Below, piece after piece: positions 21,746 to 32,318 of a stretch of DNA of 64,000 nucleotides. Position numbers and translations under genes: made by a program. Positions within the stretch are counted from its first letter, which is position 1. Every line of letters starts with the position of its first letter. The stretch comes from Parastagonospora avenae f. sp. tritici 18332-5 (lineage: Eukaryota > Ascomycota > Dothideomycetes > Pleosporales > Phaeosphaeriaceae): assembly GCA_022559985.1 (NCBI GenBank), contig JAFJTR010000111.1, positions 23,238 through 87,237 on the forward strand. The letters run 5' to 3'. The notes under the pieces are model-generated. The model had not been told where the DNA came from. It worked only from the letters and a program-made list of their open reading frames with translations, and did not search any database.

Positions 21746-24700
21746 ATGGACTCTCAGGGCACCCACGAATTCATTAACATTACCAAACCTCATTCCAGAC
21801 CTCACTCGAGAGCTCCGAGTATGATGCAGGACCAACACGTAGCCATACCAGCCACAGCTACCGCCATGGCCTCTCGTTCTCGCCTACCCGCTCGCAAGCA
21901 TGCACCTCAGCAGAGCATTAACGACTTCTGGGCCAAGTTCACCACGAAATACCCTGGGAAGATCTTTACCATCTTACCAGATAATCTTTATGCCAAGAGA
22001 GCAGCTGCACATGCTCCGAAAGGCTCGATACCGGGTGTCAACGCCCTTGCGTCCTACGAGCAAGCTGTCGACTCGTGCAGGAACAAAGTCGCGAAGATCG
22101 TCAAAGAGTGCCGTCGCCTGAACCAAAAGTACCGTGATCCGCATTTCGATATTGAAGCCGACTTCAAGCGATCGCAGGCTTTGCCAGACACGCCCGCCGA
22201 CTGCCTTACAGGATTGGACAAGGATCAATCTGAATTTCAGCCCATGTCTGTCAAACGTGTAGAGGTAGGTTGAGACACCTGAGACTTCTGTGCAGCGCTA
22301 ACAAGATCTCAGGATATTTTCGACAAGCCGCAATTCTATATCGGAGGCGCGACCGCGAACGATGTGCGACAAGGAAATGACGGCGATTGTTGGTTCATGG
22401 CAGCGCTTGCCACCATAAGCAATAAGGAGGAGTTGATACAGCGAGTCTGCGTTGCTCGTGATGAACAGGTCGGCGTTTACGGTTTCGTATTCCACCGAGG
22501 TAAGCACGGACTTTAGTACCACGATGAGCTCGAGCTTACTATTACACAGATGGCGAGTGGATCTCCGAAGTCATTGACGATAAGCTTTACCTCATCAAGG
22601 AAGATTTCGATGAGGCTAAGATCGAGCGATACCATTGGCTGGAGCTACAGAACCGGAAGACACCAGAGGAAGAGTATCGCATGGTTATGCAGACCGGCTC
22701 AAGAGCGCTCTACTTTGCGCAGTGCAGTGATCCTAATGAGACATGGCTGCCATTGCTCGAGAAAGCATTTGCGAAAGCTCACGGGGATTACTCGGCGATT
22801 GACGGGGGCTTCGTCGGTGAGGGCATCGAAGACCTCACTGGTGGCGTCACTTCAGAGGTATTTGCTACCGACATTCTCGACAAGAATAAGTTCTGGCGCG
22901 AAGAACTGATGAACGTCAATAAAACCTTCTTGTTCGGTTGCGGCCAGATGGGCGGCGCCTATGGCGAGCGAAGAGGCATCCAGGAGAAGCACGCCTATTC
23001 CATCATGGAAGCCCGCGAAATCGACGGCCAGCGTCTATTGAAGTTGCGAAATCCATGGGGCCGAACAGAATGGACAGGGCGTTGGAGCGATGGTTCCGAA
23101 GAGTGGACCCCCGAATGGATGCATAAGCTGAACCATAAGTTTGGCGATGATGGCGTTTTCTGGATCTCCTACAATGATCTGCTCCGACACTACCAGCATT
23201 TTGATCGCACGCGGCTTTTTGGACCAGAGTGGACTGTTTCTCAGCAATGGACTAGTGTCAATGTACCCTGGAGCGTGGACTATCTGGACACCAAGTTCAA
23301 GATCAGCCTTGCGAAGTCAGGTCCGGTGGTCATCGTCCTCAGCCAACTTGACGATCGTTACTATCTTGGCTTGGAAGGGCAGTATGAGTTTAACCTTCAG
23401 TTCCGTCTGCATAAAGATGACGAGGAAGAGTACATTGTGCGCAGCAACGGTACTTACTACATGAAGCGGTCGGTCTCAACAGAGCTCGACCTGGAAGCTG
23501 GCGAATACACTGTCTTGATGAAGATAAAAGCCACGCGTGTGCCAAATCCTACGCCTAATGAGGTCATTAGAACCACATGCGTAAAGCGACGCGAAAAACT
23601 CCTGGCCACTGGTCTCTCGTATGACTTGGCTCATGCCAAAGGTCAATTCCGTGAGCAGGAAAAAGAAAAGATCCAGCGCCAAAAAGAGCAGAAGCGCGAG
23701 CGGAAGAAGGCTGAATTGAAGAGCTCACACGAGCAGCGCAAGAAGCTACGTAGGAAGGCTAAACTTCGTGAGCAAAAGAAGGCTGCTAAGGAAACACGCA
23801 AGATGAACAGGACTGGTGGCGAAATGCGGGAAGTTGAAGAAAGGCTCCAGGAATTGTCTGGTCTCGGTATCAACGTTGAAGATCAACAGCCTGCCGGTGA
23901 GGATGAAGCCAAGCCGACGCACCCTGCTGTAGCGAGACATCACCGCGCTGCCAGCACCGGCGCTATTCGCGAGCGTTCTGCTAGCCCTGGCGGTGGCTTT
24001 CAAGGGCGAGGCGGATACAACAAAGGCGTTGATGCCTATAATTCAACTCTGCCAGGGGTCTTGCAAGGTCGCGGTGGATATAATCGCGAGGCCCAGCCGT
24101 CGTCCACAAGCGAAGGATTACAGGGTCGTGGTGGCTACAATCATAGCTCTCAGAGCACTCCTGCCTCTACTGGCCAAGGCTTTCACGGCCGTGGCGGCTA
24201 CAACCAGAACATACCCGGGGACTTTCAGGGCAGGGGAGGCTACAATCAGAACATGCCTGGTGACCTTCACGGTAGAGGAGGCTACAATCAAAATATGCCT
24301 GGCGAGCTCCAGGGCCGGGGCGGCTACAACACTGAGCTACCCGGCACTTATCAAGGTCGAGATGAATACAGCGGCCGAGGTGGGTACAACGAGGGTGCGA
24401 CCACAGAGTCTCCCATCCCGACAACAATGACAGAAGACTTCCGCCCTGGAACACCATCGCAACGGACGTATAGCCCACGCCCAGAGCGGGGTAGCTTGAT
24501 GCCCGGCCGCAAAGCGACTCTGACCCCGATTCCAGGCCTACGGCCAGGCATTCAGGTTACCCGTGGTCGCGGCATTAGCATCAGCTCGAACCGTGCTCAC
24601 CACGGCATGTACTCGCCTGACCCTTACTCTGACGACTCTTCATGGGATTCTGAGATTGATGGCCCGTCCTCACTCGACTCCGGTATGTCATCTGATGAGG

Positions 24701-25131
24701 ACGAAGCTCGCTGCGTCCAGGCTGAGCGCCAACGTCCCCAGTACTTCTGGTACAACGGCGCACGTTTCCCCTTCGTTGAGGACGAAGATGAGTTCGAGCG
24801 CGACCCATGGAATGCTGTCGCTGTTGTTGGTCTTCGTGTCTTCTCCAAGGACAACACCGATGTCACTATCGAGGTTGTCAACAGCGAGACTGAGAGGTCG
24901 CAGAAGAAGGAAGGCGACGATTGTAGCGTCATGAGTATGTCTACTGTTAGACGCAAGCACAAAGAGCTAGATGTCGACGATAGTGCTGCTGATGCTACAA
25001 GCCCTATGCGCACTCGAAACACCGGCTTGGAAGACGAACTCAGGACCAGAGCCGAAGAGGCGGAAGCCGTCAGCCATGTCGGCACCGCGCCTGCTGGATC
25101 CGAAAGGAACAGGCAAGGTACCTTGTCATGA
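21746..25131 (+). CDS. calpain-like cysteine protease with GRGGYN repeats
   Basis: There are three exons, 21746-22264, 22313-22499 and 22550-25131, giving 1095 residues. Introns of 48 and 50 bp (GTAGGT...GCTAAC...CTCAG; GTAAGC...ACACAG) restore the frame. The C2 calpain catalytic triad is intact: Cys199 in RQGNDGDCWF, His383 in QEKHAYSIM, Asn403 in KLRNPWG. A C2-like/beta-sandwich region follows (residues ~455-590, ending VLMKIKATRVPNP). Then come a long Lys/Arg/Glu coiled coil, a Gly-rich region with eight GRGGYN motifs plus one degenerate unit, and an acidic Ser-rich tail with PQYFWYNGARFPFVED. No membrane span or EF hands are seen. It is probably a cytosolic Ca-regulated or constitutive protease; the repeat tail is unlike classical calpains. 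Confidence 0.9.
24001..24390 (+). repeat. coding tandem repeat, GRGGYN units
   Basis: Eight copies of Gly-Arg-Gly-Gly-Tyr-Asn sit at 12-21 residue spacing. Three adjacent 17-residue units (xxGRGGYNQNxPGxx) at 24181-24340 are the best conserved, and one later unit is degenerate (GRDEYS). The units resemble RGG boxes seen in RNA-binding or phase-separating proteins. Confidence 0.85.
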
Positions 25132-25552
25132 GTGCTGTCTTGATTGTACACGAGCAGCGTCGACACGGAGGAATAAATTGCTTCTAGACCATTTCTTTCG
25201 TTGCATTTACTTCTCTGATATATTGTCAAAAATAGAGTTCCCTGGAGTCTGCTGTGTTGCGAGCGAGTGAATTGCAATACCCCACCTGTCATTATCACGT
25301 ATTGGTCAGATCTCAATTCCGCTTTTTCCATGTCTAGATGAGCAATGTCGCAATGCATACAATTTCCGAGTCTCAATGAAACACACTTTTATTTATTCGT
25401 ATACTAACGGCGCGAAAATGTGCAAACAAAACTATCAAGTCATCAGTCTCTCAATGTCGCGGTGAAACACAAAACATCTCCCTCTTCTCCTCCATGACAA
25501 CGCAGCCAAGTGTGCGCGGTACTTTCCGTCCTCGCTTGCCCTACAACTCTCT

Positions 25553-27926
25553 TCACAACCACTTATATCCACTCTTCTTCCTCCAAAGATCAATTTGCAA
25601 GCGGCCATCATCCTCAGCCTCACAGATGGTGTTGCCAGCAGCCAACTGGGTGTCCACATTGAGGGGGCGGGAGACGGCATTGGGAGCGAAGAGAGGGGTC
25701 TCGGCGAGGTTTTCGAACCTGTTCTTGTTCTCGTCCTTGTTGGAGGCAGATGGGGCGGGGGACGGGGAGCGGACGCGCTCGACTGCGGGCTGCTTCTTTG
25801 CGGCGGAACGGCCAGGCGCGTCGTCGTTGTCTTGGAGAAGGGGCTGCTTTCACTTGCTCTCGGTCTTCTTCGTGCCTGGTGCGTCGGCCTCGTCGTCGTC
25901 CTTGATCAGGGGCTGTTTACCCTTGCCTTTGGTCTTCTTCGCAACAGGTGCGTGCGCGACGTCGTCCTCATCATCGTTGTAGGCTGTTTGCCCTTGGCAG
26001 CGACCTTTCTGGCGTCCTTGCCCTTTCCCTTGCGAGACACCCGCTTCTTCGGTGCTAGAGTCGGGTCTGGTGCCTTTCGCGCTCGAAGGTTGTACTTGTG
26101 GTGGACGCGCGTGACTGACGCTGCGGACGCCTCGCCATCCTCGTTAGGACGACACTTCTTCGCGCCCTTGGTCTCGAAGTCGACGTCGGCCCCACGCTTG
26201 CGGGAGCGCTTTCTTGGGAGCTGGCTTGGGCTCATCATACGCGTTGAGAACGTCTTCGTCGACGACTGCCACTTCATCTTCGATAGTCACCGCCATTTCG
26301 TCTTCGATGACCTCTGGTTCATCGACAATAGTCTCTGCCCAGTCACCCTCCTCCCTAGGGACATCTTCCTTCCACTCCGCGATCTTCGCACGATCGAGGA
26401 TCTTGTACGAATCGCGAGCCTCGGCCATGATGTCCTTTTCATGCCTCTTGGCGTACTTGTGATAACCCGTGGCATGGAGCTCGAGTCGATACTCTCCCAA
26501 TGGCATTTCAGCCCATACTGCCGTCTCAAAAGTGATGAGAGCTTGTTCTGCCTCGTGCAAGACGATTGAGAGCTTCTCACCCTCTTTCAGGTATGGGTAT
26601 GTGAAGTCGTCGGCGTACTCGTGGTTAGTTGCGGTGCGCCCGGCTTCGTTCTGCTGGGCGACATATCGCGCGAGGAGGATCTAATAGCTGTTGCGGTGAG
26701 CTTCGCTAGCCTCACGTGCGACGTTAGTGGCCCTTTCGATGGACTCATTTTTCTCTTTGCGCTCGATTTGAGCGGCTTCTTGCGACTCGGTGGGCGGCTC
26801 TACCGGCTGAGCCGCGTCGGCCTGCTGTTGCACGAACTGTTGGAAGGCTTCGTCAACCTCGTCCTCCTCTTCAAACTCCAGCATCTCCAGCTGGTAAGCT
26901 CACGCTTTCGAGCTCGTATTGCTCGTCCTCCCACTCTGGCTCGCCATGGTCGTCATTGAGCAGGCCGCCGGTAGTGAGGAGGGCGTCTTGCTTGTAGCTA
27001 AGCTTGCGCATAGTACTCATCCACATTCGCTCTTCGCTCTTCAGAGTCTCAACCATGGGCTGCAAGATCGCGCGCTGCTCAGTGTAGAGGTTGCACGCGG
27101 CATCGTATGTCAAGAGGTATGTGCGGCACATCTTCCTTTTGGCCTCCAGCGTTTCTTGCTTGCAACCAGCTTTTGGCTCTTTAATTTCCTTGTCCAACAC
27201 CTGAATGCTCTTGTTCAAACCTTCGATGTTCCTCTGGGCTTTGTTCATTTGCTTTCGAGCATCATTCATCTTTGGCCCATACTCTTTCTTCAGGCCACGG
27301 AACCTGCGGCCATTCCTGGCACTGGATTTCATCAGGTTGACGAGCTCGCGATTCGGCATGATCCCGACGCGATTGAAGCCGTCGACGTATGTTTGCACCA
27401 TGTTGGAGTCCTCCTCAATGAATGGGTCCTTACAATCCGGTCGGTCGTCCGCGTGCCAGTCCTCGACGCCGGGGGGACGAGTCTGACACCGCTCGCAATC
27501 TTCGTCCCAGCAATTGGTCGCATGGTAGTCGTCGGTCTTGAAGCCATGGCCAGCTGCGCCCTTGTCTCAGTCTATGCATTCGCAATAGTTGTGGTCTGAG
27601 GGGACTGCGGAGGCGTCGTAGTCGCTCATGTCCGCGTCGGAGTGGATTGCAGGGATGTCTTCGTCGCTCATCTCCACGTCGTGGTCACCAATATCGCTGG
27701 CAGGTGCTGCGCCGGTCAATGAGGCATCGAAGGATGAGGGGGCATCGAATGCCAATTGCTCGCCGTCTGGTGTGTAGCCGAGCCCACTTCCGAAGATGAT
27801 GGAGCCCGCGGCACCGTCTTCGTCGTTAGTGGATTCCATACTGGGTGCGGCGTATTGAAGCGATCGGCTGTGTCTGGACTGGTCACTCAACGAAAGGATT
27901 GTCTGGGACTCCTTGGAGTGAGTCAC
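25553..27926 (-). pseudogene. large acidic/coiled-coil gene with multiple stops and frameshifts
   Basis: A continuous protein-like reading runs from 27926 to 25553. It is broken by TGA at 27567-27569, TAG at 26681-26683 and TGA at 25850-25852, and by frameshifts near 26895, 26230 and probably 25980. All three stops are one C-to-T change from CGA or CAG. Order of segments: acidic N-terminus, a Cys-rich patch (NYCECID then ATNCWDEDCERCQT), a coiled coil (QMNKAQRNIEGLNKSIQVLD), an acidic middle, Lys-rich basic segments (KKRVSRKGKGKDARK) and a conserved-looking end (GNTICEAEDDGRLQIDLWRK). The alternating acidic/basic layout suggests a nuclear protein. The family is not recognised. Some indels could be assembly errors, but three nonsense codons argue for real decay. 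Confidence 0.6.
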
Positions 27927-28567
27927 TAGTGCGCACGTCGAAGAGTGGCACGAAATGGCAGTCTCCTTGAATGCTGGGTTGGGGAAAAGCCTTGCACAGC
28001 CTGATTGAGAGTAAACGTTCGGCCTCCGTTGTGGGATGGCTATGAAGAGTCTAGGGCAGGCGTGCTGTCAAGAGAAGGAGGTACTATCGCAGGAGGTGTA
28101 GTTGCCGGTTGGTAGAGTAGTCGGCGGGGAACATTGGGGTCGGGGTGGTGGTCGTGCAGGCGCCGACCATTTCACGTGCTCCCGCAAGTCGTGATTAGGT
28201 AAGAAGTGAAAGGCCATGTTCGCGTTGGGAAAAGCAAGCCTATGTATTATGATAGTATGATGATCCTGACATTCGCTAACGTTGCATGCGGCACTCGGCA
28301 CTATAGAGCAACTCATGCTGAAGGGGTCATGTGCTCGTGGGCATGGTAGAGACCAAGAGTCCTGCTCAAAGCTTCCCAAATCGTCTAGAGACCACTGCAT
28401 CGCGCTCGCCCTTCTCCATCAAAGACGGTGTCAGTGCCTTCTGAAGGTGTCCGCAGCCCCCCTGGGTGTCATCACAACAAGCAAGCGTGTTGATACACAC
28501 CTCCTTTGTGTGGATGGTCTTAAGTTCATGGGCAAGCAGAGCACACGGGTCTCCACGAAGTCTTGTC
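27927..28567. other. intergenic, no supported gene
   Basis: This is the upstream region of the decayed minus-strand gene up to solo LTR E2. It contains only short conflicting frames. Confidence 0.5.
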
Positions 28568-28786
28568 TGTAACGGGCTGAGCCCTGGATCACATGACTAG
28601 GCTGCTAGCCTAGTCGCTTCCTTCCCTTCTATCCCTCACCTTGGTCCTTGCCTCAGCAGCACGTGGACCGTGCGCGAACAAAAACAACATGGGTTGATAG
28701 CCCAAATCTTTCACTTTCTCCTTATCTTGACTGTAAAGAGCATCTGGACTAGGTAGCTGGAATACAGTGCCTACAGACCGTTCACA
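28568..28786 (+). repeat. solo LTR, family E copy 2 (219 bp)
   Basis: It has the same ends as copy 1 (TGTAACGG...CCGTTCACA) and a perfect TTGTC target-site duplication (28563-28567 and 28787-28791). The different duplication from copy 1 shows that the two are independent insertions and not the ends of one 10-kb element. Confidence 0.95.
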
Positions 28787-28994
28787 TTGTCCTGCAGTAG
28801 CTCACACAGGGGTCTCTTAGAACATTCGGCCTGTGTTTTATAGGTTCCCTGGTGCAGGTGAATCAAGCACCCATCCTAGTTTCTTGAATCTCTCGTTTTA
28901 GCGTCCGTCCCCGTCTGTGCCCCCTGACTGCACTTTTTTGCCCGCCGCCTACGACCACTATCGATACCACATCCTTCGCCCAGTTGTGAGCATT

Positions 28995-29294
28995 ATGCCA
29001 GAAGACGCTTCTGCCAGCTGTGAGAAAGTCATTCCTCATTGCATCGGCAAATATGCTCACACATACACCTTCTACGACCTCCAAAAGCTCGCCTGCACTC
29101 TAGTCGCATCACTTCCTGTCTTGGACTCAATTACGATCAACAAATACCCTATCGATAGCTTCCAACGTACAGCCATACATTGCTGGCCGATGCGCGCGGT
29201 GATGGACTGCCGCGAGCTGGAAAGGGAGGATTGGGACGCGGTTATTCACGAGGAAGTTGAACTCTGCCTTACCGACCTTAAAAAAATCAATTAA
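28995..29294 (+). CDS. short ORF, possible BTB-protein remnant
   Basis: This is a 99-residue frame starting MPEDASASCEKV. The segment KYAHTYTFYDLQKLACTLVA loosely resembles the 'YxLADKYxIxDLQxLA' helix that follows the BTB/POZ fold in many fungal proteins. The BTB domain itself is absent, so this is either a fragment or an unrelated small protein. It is located 200 bp after solo LTR E2. Confidence 0.3.
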   Translation: MPEDASASCEKVIPHCIGKYAHTYTFYDLQKLACTLVASLPVLDSITINKYPIDSFQRTAIHCWPMRAVMDCRELEREDWDAVIHEEVELCLTDLKKIN

Positions 29295-29643
29295 GATAGG
29301 GTGTTGCAAAGTTGCGACAGAGGCATGCACTGTGCAAGTTTTCAAGGAGGAAGCATTGCTACGACAATCATGTGGCCTTGAAAGATGGTCGTACGGCTCC
29401 CGGTTCACTGTCGAATCTGGCTTTTCGAACACACGACCTTCCCCTCGTTGCCACCCGGGGCTCAGCAGGTGGTGCAATGCCTTGTAGCTATACTTGTAGC
29501 CATGGCTGGGCTAATCGCCGACATCCTGTTAGTAAGGTGGATACACTAGCAATTTCGAACTCATTACATAATGCTGTGAATTGGTACAATAGATATGAGT
29601 AAATGCCATTTTCGCAAAACTATAAAACACAAAAGAAACATGA

Positions 29644-30782
29644 TCATCGTGCTCCACGCGCTCTTCCTCCCCGATTACGCCCGGCACCATTGTAACCTTC
29701 ACCCCGCTTTCCACCGTCTCTACCCCGCGTAGCAGTTTCTTGGACACTGCTTACATTCTTGCCCTTGCAACCAACACCTCCACTACCTCTCGGTTTGCCT
29801 ACACCAGATTGTCCACGTTGCCACCTCTACCTCGATTCTGATTACTCTTACGAGGGCATTCATGAGTCTTATGACCAGTTTTACCACAATTGCTGCAGTT
29901 TGAGGCCGCAGACGTGGAACGACAATCAGAGCTGTTGTGTCCCGTCTTTCCACAATGTTCGCAGATTGTCCTGGCATGGCACTCGACTTCTGTGTGACCG
30001 GACTTTCCATAGCCAGTACATAGTTGCTTCCCAACCTGGATGTTACCGGTATTAACCTGTGCCGGCTTGAAGTAGCAATCTTCGCTCTTGTGTCCTATCT
30101 TGCCGCAACATGTACAAGGAATTTTGTTAAAGCATGCTGATTTGAGGTAGCCGGGCTTACCACAGTACGAGTAGTGTGGCTTAGCAGCTTGTTTCCGACT
30201 GCCATTAACCTTTTCGATGTCCTCAATTGGTGGCGGCTGATAATTATCTTTGCCTTTGTTCCGACCAGTCGGAAGCGTGCGCGCAATGGAAGGGGTGGAC
30301 ACTGCTCGCACTACCCCTGTATTCTTTTCAATGGCAACAACTTTTGCGTCAACGATCTTCTTGCACTCCGCTAATACTCTTGCTTCGTCTTTGTAGAAGT
30401 CGTCTTCGAGCATTTCGTCGATCTCTTCACCGCCTGAATGGGTGACAAGCACGGCAGGAGGAGCTTGGTGTGCAGGCAGAACTGGGTATAGTGGCGTAGT
30501 GTTTCTATTCAATTTTTTGCTCAATCTTTGGAAGATATTCTGAGTCGATCTACATCGCACTGGTGCGTCGACGGCATCTTCAAGTGCCTCATCCTGCTTC
30601 GAGTGGTCAGCACATGTACCGACGTATACCGAATCTTCATGGGCACTTACATCATCCTCACTGTCAAATTCAAAGTTCATAGCAACATCGTTAGCTTTAA
30701 TCCGCCTCTTGCTGAAATTTCTTCCGCCTCTGCCCTTCGACCATGATATCGTGCAACGCCTCATACAGAGCTCGGGGCGCAA
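29644..30782 (-). pseudogene. CCHC zinc-knuckle protein, frameshifted
   Basis: An open frame of 327 residues (30782-29799) carries an acidic Ser/Asp-rich N-terminus and five zinc-knuckle-type units: YCGKPGYLKSAC (first Cys changed), CTCCGKIGHKSEDC, CTGYGKSGHTEVEC (one Cys to Tyr), CEHCGKTGHNSSDC and CSNCGKTGHKTHEC. It stops after an RGRGG segment. The natural continuation, Gly/Arg-rich (GGKRGEGYNGAGRNRGGRA), lies one frame away and ends at 29644, so a frameshift is inferred. Such arrays bind single-stranded nucleic acid, as in CNBP/Gis2 and retroelement Gag. The first ~40 residues are poor; an alternative frame there (PKKYLAPRALYEALHDIMVE) looks more genuine. Confidence 0.55.
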
Positions 30783-30896
30783 GGTACTTCTTTGGAATGC
30801 AAACTTTCGCGGCTGGTTGTAAGAGCCAAAGGTGCCGGCGCTAGCGGACGAGGAAACCTACGCACGAATCAGCGAACGGTCGATTGGAGAGGCCGT

Positions 30897-32318
30897 CTAG
30901 TTCCGGCGTGATTCTCTTCCTCTGCCCCTTCCACCACGGGTCTTGGTGCCTCGATTGCCGTCAAAGCCGCCGTTTTGGTTGCCGCCGTTGTTACCATTCT
31001 GAGTTTGACCGTTGAAGGCGCGGTATTTGCTATTGCTGTTACCGTTTCCGTTCCCGTTTCCACCGAAAGGGGTATTACTTTGGCCGTTGAAGTTGCCGTT
31101 GAAGTTCCCGCGTTGGTTGCCGTTGCCGTTTCCATTGTCACCTTCACTCCTGTTGCCACGACTGCTCTTACTTACATTATTGTGGCTGTTGTTGTTCCAA
31201 CCGTTTTGGAAAGCATTTTGCCCTCCATTTTGGCCAAAATTCTTGCCTCCGTTCTGGAACGGATTCTAACCTCCGCTCTGGAAAACGTTCTGTCCTCCAG
31301 TCTGGAAGGAGTTCTTATTGCCACCATTCTGAAAACCACCCTTGTTACCTTCATTGGAAGGATTCTGGTTCCCTCCGCCCTGGAAATGATTGACATTAGA
31401 GAAATTGTTCTGCGCCACGTAGCCGGGTGCGCGAGTCATTTTCTGATTGCCTCTAATTATCACGATGTTGATGTTCTCGACAGCATCGTTAAGCACGAAC
31501 GGCATTGGACCGCCTTGGAAACCCATCCACCAACGATTCAGTGAGTTGGGTATGCCCTGGAACTTTTCTCGCTTGAGATTGGACTGCAGAAGCTCTTCGC
31601 TGGACATGAAGGTTGTCGTGCGGTCGACGGCTTGGCAAGACTCATTGAGATGTTGAGCAAGCATAGCAATCCTGTCGTCAATCTGCATACTGAGATATGT
31701 AAGGCCTTGTACGGGTTGAGGGCTTGTAAGGAGATTTTCAAGGTGGACGTTCAGCTCTCGCGTCGTTCGAGTGAGCAGGATAGCATTTGATGCAGGAGCG
31801 TTTGTGTCGTGACTCTTGTTGCAGGCATCTTCCCATCTGCAATTTCCCTTCAGGAAATGAGAACAGACGTTCTTGTTCAATTGCTGAAAGTCAGTTATGC
31901 CGGCTTGCTGCGGCTGTGCCGTCGCTGGGTCTGCGAAGACGATGCTGAACGTGGTGTTCCAGGTCGCTGTGTTTGAGGGCCTACAAATTGTGTCAGTAAA
32001 GCTTTGGTTGGCGTCTACTACAAGTACTGACTTTGATTCACTCTGTAACTTTGCATCAACTTCCATCTCCCATGAGGGCCGGCGCACATCCTCTAGTGTG
32101 CCTGGAAATAGAAAAGGCGCAAAGCCTGCTGTGGTGGATGCGTTTACTATCGCATAACGGGCACCTGGGGGTCTGGATAGTCTTTCTCTTTCTTCTAGTC
32201 GCTTCTAGACCTCTATTTTCTCCTTTTGCGCAACATCATACAGCGGGTATCTCGACATAGGGTTCTCGGATCGATGAGCCGGGCCTCCAAAATATCGCCA
32301 TAGGTACGGACAAGTCAT
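30897..32318 (-). pseudogene. CCCH zinc-finger, Asn/Gly-rich protein with two nonsense codons
   Basis: The frame begins at the ATG at 32318 (MTCPYLWRYFGGPAH) and is protein-like to 30897. It is interrupted by TAG at 32205-32207 and TAG at 31266-31268; the second lies inside FQSGG-x-NPFQNGG repeats, where Gln is expected. It holds a single CCCH finger, CSHFLKGNCRWEDACNKSH (C-x7-C-x5-C-x3-H), a helical middle, and FQ(N/S)GG and NGNGN repeats ending in RGGRGRGRESRRN. A putative 51-bp intron (31981-32031, GTCAGT...TTTACTGAC...TTTGTAG) lies in frame. The CCCH plus Asn/Gly-rich layout suggests an RNA-binding protein. Its start overlaps the stop of the upstream frame as ATGA. Confidence 0.55.

Noticed and set aside
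25595..26569. 324-residue plus-strand ORF
   Set aside because: It is antisense to the decayed minus-strand gene at 25553-27926, whose reading has far more natural composition.
26919..27599. 226-residue hydrophobic plus-strand ORF
   Set aside because: It is antisense to the coiled-coil part of the minus-strand pseudogene.
29430..29560. Possible tRNA-like stretch (TTTCGAACTC)
   Set aside because: No cloverleaf could be drawn with a matching acceptor stem and A box.
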